Part shown: positions 33,032 to 42,325 of the stretch, piece by piece
How positions within the stretch are numbered: the first letter of the stretch is position 1
Layout of the letters: each line of letters begins with the position of its first letter
DNA from: an uncultured Saprospiraceae bacterium
GTDB lineage: Bacteria > Bacteroidota > Bacteroidia > Chitinophagales > Saprospiraceae
Direction: 5' to 3'
DNA: 64,000 nucleotides
Assembly (NCBI GenBank): GCA_937951615.1
Contig: CALFBH010000006.1
Coordinates: forward strand, 1-64,000
The notes under the pieces: model-generated
Database searches by the model: none
The model's input: the letters and a program-made list of their open reading frames with translations, nothing else
Told to the model about the DNA's origin: nothing
Position numbers and translations under genes: made by a program

Positions 33032-36000
33032 CTAATTTCCATTACAATTTTCAATTTCAGCAGAAAAACTGCTGTTAGGCTGTATTGAGAAGCCTTTATC
33101 TAAAGTGATGATTTGTCCAGCTTTGAACTCAACGGCCTGTCCTGACTGGATAGTCGTATTGGATATTAACACTTCGCCAGACTGGTAGGTGCCATTGGGA
33201 ATACTATTGCCATTGGGGACAAGAAAATCAGGACAGACACTTCCACAAATTTTATTGCCAAAAGAGTCGTATATAGGAGCTTGTCCATTGACTTGTATGT
33301 CAAGATTGGCTGCTAGACCGTTGGCGTCTGTTATGGTGACCGAATATAGTCCGGATGTGAGGTTGGTGATGTGTGAACTTGTTGCTCCCGTACTCCAATT
33401 ATACGAATAAGGAGCAGTACCATTATGTGCTTCTACAGTGGCTTCGCCAAGCGTGTTGCATCGTTCATGAACCACTGTGGCAAAGGCAGATAAAACTGTT
33501 CCGGTACCTATGCCTGGGTAGGTATCGTAGAGCGAAGTACCAATGACCGGACTTATTTCTCCACCAGCCGACATCACATTGCCGCCTGCTGTACTGATGA
33601 CGTACAAGTCCCCAGCCTGAATGTCATCTGCAATAACAATTATTCTTACTATTGCATCATCGCTGAATTGATTGTTTTTGTCGGTGCGAGTCATTGCAAT
33701 GTCGAGTGTATTGGTTATGGGATTAAAAACATCGACATCTACATTGGGTTGTAAGGATGAATCTTCTGCATCTACAATTACATTTCTTACAGATAAATCC
33801 TGAAAATCAATGCTAAATGCAATACCATGTGTACTAAGTGTATTGCCAGAAGATGACTCGGCATATAAGTCGTAAGTTGTGCTGATGGTACCGTTGTTGT
33901 TGGCTGTACTGCTGATGGGGGTCAATTTGAAACGTAGCGGGCTATCGGCGATATTACTCAATGTAGTAACATGTGTTTGACCATAATTTTCCAATATCGT
34001 CTGTACATCGAGAATGTTGACCAGACCATTTCCGTCTCCATCCTGATATTTGCCATTTATATTATCGACAGCAACCTGCCAGGATGGGGAATCCTGTCCT
34101 AGCCAATCTGTGGTTGCATTAGGTCGAACTGGACCAGTATTTCCACTTGCGAGTCCCCAATACAAGACATCTGTAATGTTGACCGTACCATCGTCATTGA
34201 AATCACCAGGCCATACTGGAGAACAGTTTCCTGCACCAGTATTACAAAATAACTCCCAGGAAACATCGAAATTATTGCCATTGCTAATGGTGTTGTTATT
34301 TGCAAAAGAACAGAAATTTGTCAGGCTGGAATTATAACAACCACTGAGCTGATTGTCTTCTAATCTCAAATTTGTCAGCTTGCTTAAATTGCCCAGTTCG
34401 ATTGGAATACTACCTGTTAATTGATTATGGGACAGGTATAGTTTTTCCAAATTGGACATATTACCCAATTCAGGCGGGATATTGCCGGAAAGCGTATTAT
34501 AGGATAAAGCCAGATAAGTCAGCTTGTTTAAGGCGTTCAGAACTTCCGGGATATTTCCAGTCAGTTGGTTGCTGCTCAGGTTTAAGTAAATCAGGTTGTT
34601 CAGGTTTCCTAATTCGAGAGGAATACTGCCTGTTAGTTGATTGTTTTGTAAAGCCAGATAAATTAAGTTTTCGAGACTGCCTAAAACAGGGGGGATTTCT
34701 CCATTCAAATCGTTGCTACGCAAAATCAAATATTCCAGATTAACTAGACTACTAAAGCTAAGTGGAATGTTTCCACTGAGTTGATTGTTTCTTAGATCCA
34801 AATAAGTCAGGTTCAATAAATCGCCTAATTGGTCAGGGATATTTCCGCTGAGTTGATTGTCGTGTAGGCGCAAATCTTCTAGCTTACTGAGCCCGCATAA
34901 TGTTGGTTGAATTTCGCCATTGAGTTCATTGCTGTGCAAGTCGAGAAAGGTAAGATTTGTCAGGCTTCCCAATTCGGCAGGAATGGTTCCTTCCAGTTGA
35001 TTATAATGCAAATCCAGTTCTTTCAGTTTGACCAGATTGCCCAATTCAGCCGGAATATCGCCTGATAACTGTCCAGCAGATAATCTTAATATCTCCAGAT
35101 TATAAAGGTTGCCGAGTTCCACAGGAATCGTTCCATTCAATTGATTATAATGAAGACTCAATTCTGTTACACATCCAGTTGGATTAACAGTCACGCCGTG
35201 CCAAGTGCTGATTGGCTGACTTAAATCCCAGGAGTTGGTCCAGTTGGCTCCATCTGCTGCGTCATACAAAGTAAGCAGCGTCAGCGAGTCGGTATATGAG
35301 CAAAGACCACAAGTTCCTAAACCGAGATTACAAAAATCTTCCCAGCTTGCATCAAAGTTATTACCGTCACTAATATCATTATTGTCCACATAAGGACTTA
35401 GCGTATTACACAGCGTACTAAGCTCCAAAGGATAACAACCACTTAGTTGATTATTGGACAATCGGAGACTTTGTAGGCTGTCTATTTCTGATAATTCGCC
35501 AGGAATAGAACCCGTGAGTTGATTGTCCAATAAAAACAATAAATCTAATTGGCTAAGTTGTCCCAATTCAGGTGGAATCTCTCCGCTTAGATTATTGGAA
35601 CATAGGTTTATATAAGTCAGGTTTTCCATATTCCCCAACTCTGGAGGGATTGTACCAGTCAGGAGATTTTCGCCAAGATTTAAATAGGTTAAATTATTTA
35701 GTTTGTCGAATGTCGGTGGAATGATTCCTGTCAGTGAATTTTCTCCGAGATGCAAATAAGTCAATTCTGTAAGATTGCTCAATTCGGCTGGGAGCACCCC
35801 TTGTAAATAAGATTCATTTAAGTCCAAAACACTTACACAACCGTATTCATTTAGTTCCACGCCTACCCAAGAGTCCATAGGCTGTGTGAGATCCCAGTTC
35901 AAGCCGCTTATTTTATTATAGAAGGTAACCAGGGTCAGCGAATCTGTGGCACGACAATTTGGCGGGCATAATCCTGTTGTCCCCATATTGCCACAAAACT

Positions 36001-39000
36001 CACTCCAGGGCGTATCAAAATTATTGCCGTCGCTGATGTAATTATCATTATTAAATAAAGGATATAATTGATTACATAATTCCAGTAAAGTGGCGTCATA
36101 ACAATCACTTAGTTGGTTATTAAAAATCGATAAAATTCGCAATTCATCCATATTGCCTAAGCTGGCTGGCAGGCTACCTGTCAAATTATTATTATGAAGA
36201 TGCAGGGCAACTAGGTTATCCAAGTCGCCAAATGTTTCGGGGATGCTGCCTGCAAACTGATTATTGCTCAGGTTCAAATTTGTCAATTGACTGAGCTTGC
36301 CCAATTCGGGTGGGATTGTACTGGTCAGTCCTATTCCTTGAATATCGAGTGTGCTTACGCATCCATTTTCATTAAGACTTACACCATTCCAGGTATCCAT
36401 CGCTTGCGTCAGATCCCAGGGGATTGACCAATTGGCTCCATCACTGGTATTATACAAAGCGACTAAGGCAATAGAATCATTTTTATGACAGAAAAAATCG
36501 GAGATACAAGAGCCTGCGCCTGTACTACAAAAATCTTCCCAGTTTGCATCAAAATTATTCCCACTATTGATCTTATAGTTGTCGATTTCTGGTATGGCAC
36601 ACCAAGCCTCTAATTCAACAGGATAACATCCACTTAATTGATTACTACTTATGGACAAATATTGCAAGCTATCTAAATCAGCTAATTCAGCAGGAATACT
36701 GCCGGTCAGTTGATTCTGAAGCAGTAATAAATTTTGGAGATTGCTTAAAAGTCCCAATTCTGGTGGAATTTGTCCAGTCAATGCGTTTTCACATAAATTC
36801 AAATAGGTCAGGTTGAGCATGATACCCAATTCTGGCGGAATTTGTCCAACGAGGTTGTTGTCACCCAAATCCAGTTCAACAAGATTGCTTAGACTGCTCA
36901 ATGCTGCGGGGATAGTACCAGTTAAGGCATTTTCATTAAAATCCAATTTAGTCAGACTACTTAGATTGCCGAGTTCGGGGGGGATGTTTCCGTTTATGCC
37001 CTCGTCGCTTAGTTGCAATTCAGTCACGCAGCCCTCCGAGTTCAGTGTCACGCCATACCAGCTGTCCAATGGCTGTGTTAGGTCCCAGTTGATGGTTGTG
37101 TTATTGTGTAAAGCGACGAGTGTAAGCGAGTCTCTTTCCTGGCAGGAAATATTATAGAGACAGGAGCCAAATTCGACAATACAAAAATCTTCCCATGCGG
37201 CATCAAAATTATTACCTGCATCTATATCCACAAGACTTAATTGCTCACAAAGACTGCTGAGTTCTGGAGCATAACAGCCACTCATTTGATTATTGTATAA
37301 AATTAAAACAAAGAGGTTATCTAGTTCGCTAAACGCTGCTGGAATAGAACCCGTAAACTGATTATCACTTGCTGACAAATAGCTCAAATTACTCAGATTG
37401 CTGAGTTCGGCGGGGAGTTCGCCACTGAGTTGGTTGCCCTCTAATTGAAGGTAAGCCAGGTTACTCATATTGCCCAATTCAGGCGGGATTATACCTGTAA
37501 GGTTATTATTACTCAATTCCAAATAAAGCAATTCATTGAGGTTGCTGAGTTCTGTTGGAATATTGCCAGCCAGTTGATTTTGTCCTAGCCGTAGATTTGT
37601 CAGATAAAATAAATTACCCAATTCAGCGGGAATACTGCCCGTCAGGTTGTTCTGTCTTAGGTGGAGATTATTCAAATTATTCAGATTGCCCAGTTCTGAT
37701 GGAATTTCGCCACTCAGTTGATTTTGTCCTAGCCGTAGATTTGTCAGATAAAATAAATTACCCAATTCTGGAGGAATATTGCCTGTCAGAAAATTTTCAT
37801 CCAATTCTAAGTTAGTCAGGTAAGTCAGATTACCCAACTCAGGCGGAATAGTTCCGCCATTCAACTCATCAGACAAACTGATGGAGCTTACACAACCATC
37901 GGCATTTAATGTTATGCCATTCCAGGTGTCCATTGGCTGGCTCAAATCCCAATTGGTGTTAGTAGAATTATTAAAAACGACGAGTGCTAATGAATCATTC
38001 GTTCTGCATGCTAAAGCTGGTGCAGCACAGATTCCTACGCCTACTGCACACCAGGCGGCTTCCGTTTGTTCTACTTCATAAGAATTAGCACCGTAGAGGT
38101 CGGTGGCAGCTTGTACTGCTCCTATTCGGGCATCTGCATACTGAGAAATCGGGGTGAGATAAACATTCAAATTGCGATAAGCAATAGCCGCTGCCTTTTC
38201 CATTCCTATGCCCTCAATATGATAAGCATTGCCATTATCATTGACGCCGATACCGCCTTCTGAAAGTAAATAAAACCAATAATTTTGCACCCCACTATTG
38301 ATATGTACCCCTCCATTATCGGCAAAGCCACTGTACCAATAATTTCCTAAATAAGTGTCGGGTTGTTGCCTGATCATCGTCGGGTCATTGGGATTCATAA
38401 GGCTTCTCATGCCATTCTTGGTATTGTCATTGACAATATCTCCCATGAAAATCCAGTCATTTTCATTTTGGCGACAAGCCGCTTCCACGACTTCTCCAAA
38501 AATATCTGAAAAGGATTCATTGAGTGCGCCTGCTTCATCGCGGTATTGAAGGTCTGCTGAGAAATCGACAATACCATGCGTCATTTCGTGTCCTACAATA
38601 TCGGGAGAAGAAAAAGAATTGAATGTAATGCCATCTCCTGCACCATAAGTCATCCAACTGCCGTTCCAAAATGCCTGATTGGTATTTGTGCCATAGCGCA
38701 CCCAACTTTCTAAAGGCATCCCGTTATTGTCGAGGCTGTTTCTATTGTGTGTGTTTAAAAAATACTCGTAAGTTTTTTGTGTTGCCCAAAACACCTCTGT
38801 AGCCATAGGGTCATTCATGAAAGAACTATTTGTACTGGTCACAGGAATCTGTGGATTGGAATTTGCATAATTTGCATCAAAGACTTGTATGCCTCCTCCG
38901 ATATTGTTTTTCAAGGTGAAAACATTATAGGCAATACAGGCAGTAAAATTACATATTCCGGAGTAATTGGTATTGCCAGTAGCGGGTACGTCTGTACAAT

Positions 39001-39661
39001 TATGGATTTTTTCTCTGCTGGATAATATGTCCCCCGTATGCGCATCCACATAGACAATTTGACGGGTCAGTGGTGTGATTGCATAAATGTCAAATTTATA
39101 TGCCAGGTGAGGATTTGCAACTTTTTTATCAAAACCAGAGTCAATAATAACAAGTTTGCCCGATGGATAAAAAGTGGCATTGGATTTTTTTTCAATGGTT
39201 TTTAACTTATTTTCGTAGTTTACATCATTCCAGGCATATTGCGTGGCATTGATGTTTTGAAGGGCAGCCTGCAAAGCAATTGACTCATCTATACTGGGAT
39301 TTGTATTGATATTCAGACCTCGTATAAGTTTGCCATTTGCATGCTGTACACGGGTATCTTTTTCGTGTACCATAAAAATAGCATGCTCTATTGGAATACC
39401 CTTATAGGTTTGCTGATAACGATAGTGGCGGAAACCAAGTTGGTCGGTATCCTCAGACTTCAATAATAAGTCATCGTGTATATCGAGGTCAAGATTTGCT
39501 TTATCCTGAGTCAGTTGTTGTACAGTATATTGCTTCTTGGCATCAAAAGCCCTCCACTCCAGATGTTCTGTTTGTAAAATATCGGCTGGGGTAGGGGAAG
39601 GTTGGGCGTAAATTTGGGAGACGAGCAGGCAATATGCCAGGATTTTGAACGTGGTTTTCAT
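33032..39661 (-). CDS. Giant secreted M4 metalloprotease fused to plant-type leucine-rich repeats
   Basis: A 2209-residue protein. Order: signal peptide (1-19), FTP/PepSY-like propeptide (about 30-215), thermolysin-type M4 domain (about 230-550) with HEMTH at 358-362 and a third zinc ligand in ALNESFSDIFGE, then five LRR blocks (about 555-1810). Each block opens with an N-cap (CRTNDSLALV ... WDLSQPMDTWNGI), runs through roughly 4 to 12 repeats of LTNLxLxxNxLxGxIPxELGNL, and closes with GNNFDAAWEDFC. After the LRRs come dockerin-like calcium repeats (GDFNDDGTVNITDVLYWG, DGDGNGLVNILDVQ; about 1815-1880), a cohesin-like region, a SprB-like repeat near 2065, and a coat-hanger type C-terminal region (about 2130-2209) that probably directs T9SS export. 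It likely acts at the cell surface on proteins; the LRRs may bind targets. Confidence 0.92.
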   Translation of the reverse strand: MKTTFKILAYCLLVSQIYAQPSPTPADILQTEHLEWRAFDAKKQYTVQQLTQDKANLDLDIHDDLLLKSEDTDQLGFRHYRYQQTYKGIPIEHAIFMVHEKDTRVQHANGKLIRGLNINTNPSIDESIALQAALQNINATQYAWNDVNYENKLKTIEKKSNATFYPSGKLVIIDSGFDKKVANPHLAYKFDIYAITPLTRQIVYVDAHTGDILSSREKIHNCTDVPATGNTNYSGICNFTACIAYNVFTLKNNIGGGIQVFDANYANSNPQIPVTSTNSSFMNDPMATEVFWATQKTYEYFLNTHNRNSLDNNGMPLESWVRYGTNTNQAFWNGSWMTYGAGDGITFNSFSSPDIVGHEMTHGIVDFSADLQYRDEAGALNESFSDIFGEVVEAACRQNENDWIFMGDIVNDNTKNGMRSLMNPNDPTMIRQQPDTYLGNYWYSGFADNGGVHINSGVQNYWFYLLSEGGIGVNDNGNAYHIEGIGMEKAAAIAYRNLNVYLTPISQYADARIGAVQAATDLYGANSYEVEQTEAAWCAVGVGICAAPALACRTNDSLALVVFNNSTNTNWDLSQPMDTWNGITLNADGCVSSISLSDELNGGTIPPELGNLTYLTNLELDENFLTGNIPPELGNLFYLTNLRLGQNQLSGEIPSELGNLNNLNNLHLRQNNLTGSIPAELGNLFYLTNLRLGQNQLAGNIPTELSNLNELLYLELSNNNLTGIIPPELGNMSNLAYLQLEGNQLSGELPAELSNLSNLSYLSASDNQFTGSIPAAFSELDNLFVLILYNNQMSGCYAPELSSLCEQLSLVDIDAGNNFDAAWEDFCIVEFGSCLYNISCQERDSLTLVALHNNTTINWDLTQPLDSWYGVTLNSEGCVTELQLSDEGINGNIPPELGNLSSLTKLDFNENALTGTIPAALSSLSNLVELDLGDNNLVGQIPPELGIMLNLTYLNLCENALTGQIPPELGLLSNLQNLLLLQNQLTGSIPAELADLDSLQYLSISSNQLSGCYPVELEAWCAIPEIDNYKINSGNNFDANWEDFCSTGAGSCISDFFCHKNDSIALVALYNTSDGANWSIPWDLTQAMDTWNGVSLNENGCVSTLDIQGIGLTSTIPPELGKLSQLTNLNLSNNQFAGSIPETFGDLDNLVALHLHNNNLTGSLPASLGNMDELRILSIFNNQLSDCYDATLLELCNQLYPLFNNDNYISDGNNFDTPWSEFCGNMGTTGLCPPNCRATDSLTLVTFYNKISGLNWDLTQPMDSWVGVELNEYGCVSVLDLNESYLQGVLPAELSNLTELTYLHLGENSLTGIIPPTFDKLNNLTYLNLGENLLTGTIPPELGNMENLTYINLCSNNLSGEIPPELGQLSQLDLLFLLDNQLTGSIPGELSEIDSLQSLRLSNNQLSGCYPLELSTLCNTLSPYVDNNDISDGNNFDASWEDFCNLGLGTCGLCSYTDSLTLLTLYDAADGANWTNSWDLSQPISTWHGVTVNPTGCVTELSLHYNQLNGTIPVELGNLYNLEILRLSAGQLSGDIPAELGNLVKLKELDLHYNQLEGTIPAELGSLTNLTFLDLHSNELNGEIQPTLCGLSKLEDLRLHDNQLSGNIPDQLGDLLNLTYLDLRNNQLSGNIPLSFSSLVNLEYLILRSNDLNGEIPPVLGSLENLIYLALQNNQLTGSIPLELGNLNNLIYLNLSSNQLTGNIPEVLNALNKLTYLALSYNTLSGNIPPELGNMSNLEKLYLSHNQLTGSIPIELGNLSKLTNLRLEDNQLSGCYNSSLTNFCSFANNNTISNGNNFDVSWELFCNTGAGNCSPVWPGDFNDDGTVNITDVLYWGLASGNTGPVRPNATTDWLGQDSPSWQVAVDNINGKYQDGDGNGLVNILDVQTILENYGQTHVTTLSNIADSPLRFKLTPISSTANNNGTISTTYDLYAESSSGNTLSTHGIAFSIDFQDLSVRNVIVDAEDSSLQPNVDVDVFNPITNTLDIAMTRTDKNNQFSDDAIVRIIVIADDIQAGDLYVISTAGGNVMSAGGEISPVIGTSLYDTYPGIGTGTVLSAFATVVHERCNTLGEATVEAHNGTAPYSYNWSTGATSSHITNLTSGLYSVTITDANGLAANLDIQVNGQAPIYDSFGNKICGSVCPDFLVPNGNSIPNGTYQSGEVLISNTTIQSGQAVEFKAGQIITLDKGFSIQPNSSFSAEIENCNGN

Positions 39662-39810
39662 ATTTTTATATTGTCAGGTTTAGTGCGAATATTAATAGTT
39701 GCTTGTTTCTAGTACAAATTTATGTAGTATTTTTATCAGTTTCTTACACGATTTTCTTCGGAAGTAAATATAAATATTGAAAAAATAGTTTCACAAAATT
39801 CTCATTATAA

Positions 39811-41301
39811 TTGAATTACGGCAAAAAAAATAAAAAAGAATCTACAGAAAACCATCAATCGCTTTGTGTTGAGCTTTTGAGTGTTTTCTCCGAAAAAGAA
39901 GTGAATAATTTGATTCACTTTATAAACTGTCGATATTTTAATACAGACCGTTATGTTATTAAGTTATTAGACGTTTTAAAAAAGCAAGTGGTGGGTAGGC
40001 GGCAATTTGGAGAAGCTGTAAAAGCTGATGTTTATGAAAAAGTGTTTACGGATACTGTAAAATCGAAAGGACTGAATGTGATACAAAAGAAGCGACTCGG
40101 GGCCAAATTAAATGCACTAACCCGCTTGACAGAACAGTTTTTAGCGACCGATGCTTTTCGACAACACGAAATATATCAGAATGACCTCCTGCTTCAGGAA
40201 TTATTGGATAAAAAGCAGTATCAACTTTTCAATCGGCATATCAATAAAATGCTAAAGAAACAGGAGACGGATACACAGAAAAATACAGACCATTACGAGC
40301 ATAACTATAAAATAGAATATAATCGCCTTAATTATCTGTATCGTAGTGGTAAAATAGTGAATAAGGAAGATAATCTGTCTGAGTTGATTTATCAATTGGA
40401 TCTTCATTATTTATTGAACAAGTTGAGCCTTTACATTACTTTATTGTCCATGGAATTATCCACTTCGAAGACTTATGACAAGGCTTCTATGGAGGCTATT
40501 ACGTCCCTACTTGATTTGCCTCAATATGCAGGACATCCCTTCGTTTCTGTTTGTAGGGCAACCGTAGATTTGATGAAATTCCAAACGGAGGAAGCTTATC
40601 ATAATTTATTGAAATTATTAGATGTTCAGGCTTCTTCGATTCCCAAGGCAGAGCTAAATGGTATTTATATTACCATTACCAATTTTTGTGCTCAACAAAT
40701 AAAAAAAGGTGGATTTGATCATAATGAGTTGTTTAACCTCTATCAGATGATGGATAACAGAGGTCTCTTCATTGAGGGGAATTTTATGTCAGAGGTGAGG
40801 TTGAAAAATGTTGTAGCCACAGCCTGTAGGGTAGAAGAATATGAATGGGCAGTGAATTTGGTAGAAAAGTATCGCCCGTTCATTCGTAAACCAGTTCGAG
40901 AGAGTGTCTGTCAGCTCAATTTGGGTATCATTGCTTTTTATCAAAAAGACTATAAGGTCGCGATACATCACTTTATTCGTGTGGACAATGTTAATTTGAA
41001 TTATGACATCAATTGCAGGATTATGATGATGAAGTCCTATTATGAGATAGACGAGGATTATGATGAACGCACGATGCAGATATTTCGTTCTACGGAAAAG
41101 TTTTTTAACGAAAATAAAGCGCTGCCGCAAAAAACGAGGAAGGGCTATAAAAATTTTATTCGCACGCTCATCAATTTATACCGCATTCGCCACCGCGCGA
41201 CAAAAATGAAGCTGGAGCAAATTAATGAAAAATTAGAACAACAGGAGGTGAATAGTGATAAGTACTGGCTGCGGGAAAAGATAATGGAGATTGGTGGGTG
41301 A
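39811..41301 (+). CDS. Unknown helical protein, TTG start
   Basis: A 496-residue cytosolic protein. The codon after the upstream stop is TTG 39811 and the first in-frame ATG is at codon 147, so a non-ATG start is required; the text from the start (KKNKKESTENHQSLCVELLS) already looks coding. It is rich in Lys, Glu and Leu and predicted to be helical. The segments LFNLYQMMDNRGLF, VEEYEWAVNLVEKYRP and LNLGIIAFYQKDYKVAIHHF resemble TPR-type helix pairs (about 310-400), and the C-terminus is a coiled coil (KMKLEQINEKLEQQEVN). No enzyme motif. It is divergent from the giant protease gene. Function unknown. Confidence 0.75.
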   Translation: MNYGKKNKKESTENHQSLCVELLSVFSEKEVNNLIHFINCRYFNTDRYVIKLLDVLKKQVVGRRQFGEAVKADVYEKVFTDTVKSKGLNVIQKKRLGAKLNALTRLTEQFLATDAFRQHEIYQNDLLLQELLDKKQYQLFNRHINKMLKKQETDTQKNTDHYEHNYKIEYNRLNYLYRSGKIVNKEDNLSELIYQLDLHYLLNKLSLYITLLSMELSTSKTYDKASMEAITSLLDLPQYAGHPFVSVCRATVDLMKFQTEEAYHNLLKLLDVQASSIPKAELNGIYITITNFCAQQIKKGGFDHNELFNLYQMMDNRGLFIEGNFMSEVRLKNVVATACRVEEYEWAVNLVEKYRPFIRKPVRESVCQLNLGIIAFYQKDYKVAIHHFIRVDNVNLNYDINCRIMMMKSYYEIDEDYDERTMQIFRSTEKFFNENKALPQKTRKGYKNFIRTLINLYRIRHRATKMKLEQINEKLEQQEVNSDKYWLREKIMEIGG

Positions 41302-41372
41302 TTAGGATGGTTTCATTGCTACGCAAAAAAATCATAATAATAATTTAATAATCATAGCAATAGAGCAATGCT

Positions 41373-42218
41373 CTACTGCTGATGAAATTCCACCAGTCGA
41401 TCCAGTGGATTGCGAATAAAACGCCCTGGCTTCATGTTCAGTTCTTCCATAAGCTGTATCAGTATGTCCTGAAAATAAAAGGCGACAGAGCCAATATAAT
41501 GAATGGGCCATTTTTGAGCGTTCTCATATTTTGTTACATGGCGAACCAGAAACTCTTCAAAATTTTCTCGCAGCAATTTTTGTATAAAAGGATGTTCTTT
41601 ATAATCCGTACAAAAACGAGAAAACTGTGCCGAATAACGACTCGGCATAGGTTTATGATAAATATTGGAAATCAGTTCGTCTTTTGTTAGTCCGTACTGT
41701 TTCTCAAAAGACTTCACTATATCTGCCGGCATTTCCCGATAAAAATAAGTCTTCAGCAAAGCCCTGCCCAAATGCGCCCCACTTCCCTCATCACCCATGA
41801 TAAATCCAAGCGAAGGCACACCATCAACAATATTTCCACCATCATAAGCACAGGAATTTGACCCCGTTCCTAAGATACAGGCAATACCCGGTTTTCGGCC
41901 ACAAGCCGCCCGCGCAGCAGCCAGCAAGTCATGGTCAACATTATTGGAAGCTTTCGGAAATACGGCATTCAAGGCATCCCGTACAGTTTTATTTTCGCGT
42001 TTTGAAGAACAGCCCGCCCCATAAAAATGCACTTCACGTATCAGTTGTGGAGCGAATCCCAACTGCGTAAGTAGCGTCTCTTCCAAACTTTTACGTATCT
42101 CTGCCGTTTCAAAGTAATGCGGATTATATCCTATAGTAGAAAAATCCCGTGCGGATTTAGCGGCATCAATTAACCGCCAACTTGTTTTTGTGGAACCACT
42201 ATCTGCTATCAGTAACAT
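41373..42218 (-). CDS. BadF/BadG-type ATPase, N-acetylglucosamine kinase-like
   Basis: A 281-residue sugar-kinase-fold protein counted from ATG 42218 (MLLIADSGSTKTSWRLID), where DSGSTKT is the phosphate-1 motif. ILGTGSNSCAYDGG is the phosphate-2 motif, and GFIMGDEGSGAHLGRALL is the hallmark of the BadF/N-acetylglucosamine kinase family. The frame is open 25 codons further upstream, but that part comes from intergenic word repeats. It probably phosphorylates an amino sugar salvaged from cell wall or chitin. Convergent with the gene at 39811; divergent from ctpA. Confidence 0.88.
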   Translation of the reverse strand: MLLIADSGSTKTSWRLIDAAKSARDFSTIGYNPHYFETAEIRKSLEETLLTQLGFAPQLIREVHFYGAGCSSKRENKTVRDALNAVFPKASNNVDHDLLAAARAACGRKPGIACILGTGSNSCAYDGGNIVDGVPSLGFIMGDEGSGAHLGRALLKTYFYREMPADIVKSFEKQYGLTKDELISNIYHKPMPSRYSAQFSRFCTDYKEHPFIQKLLRENFEEFLVRHVTKYENAQKWPIHYIGSVAFYFQDILIQLMEELNMKPGRFIRNPLDRLVEFHQQ

Positions 42219-42325
42219 TTTAATTCTTATTTTTACGCTTTCAATATAATGATAAATGATAAACGATGAATGATAATGCTTAAAAAGCGACAAAAATACA
42301 TCATTTCTCGTTACAACATATTACA

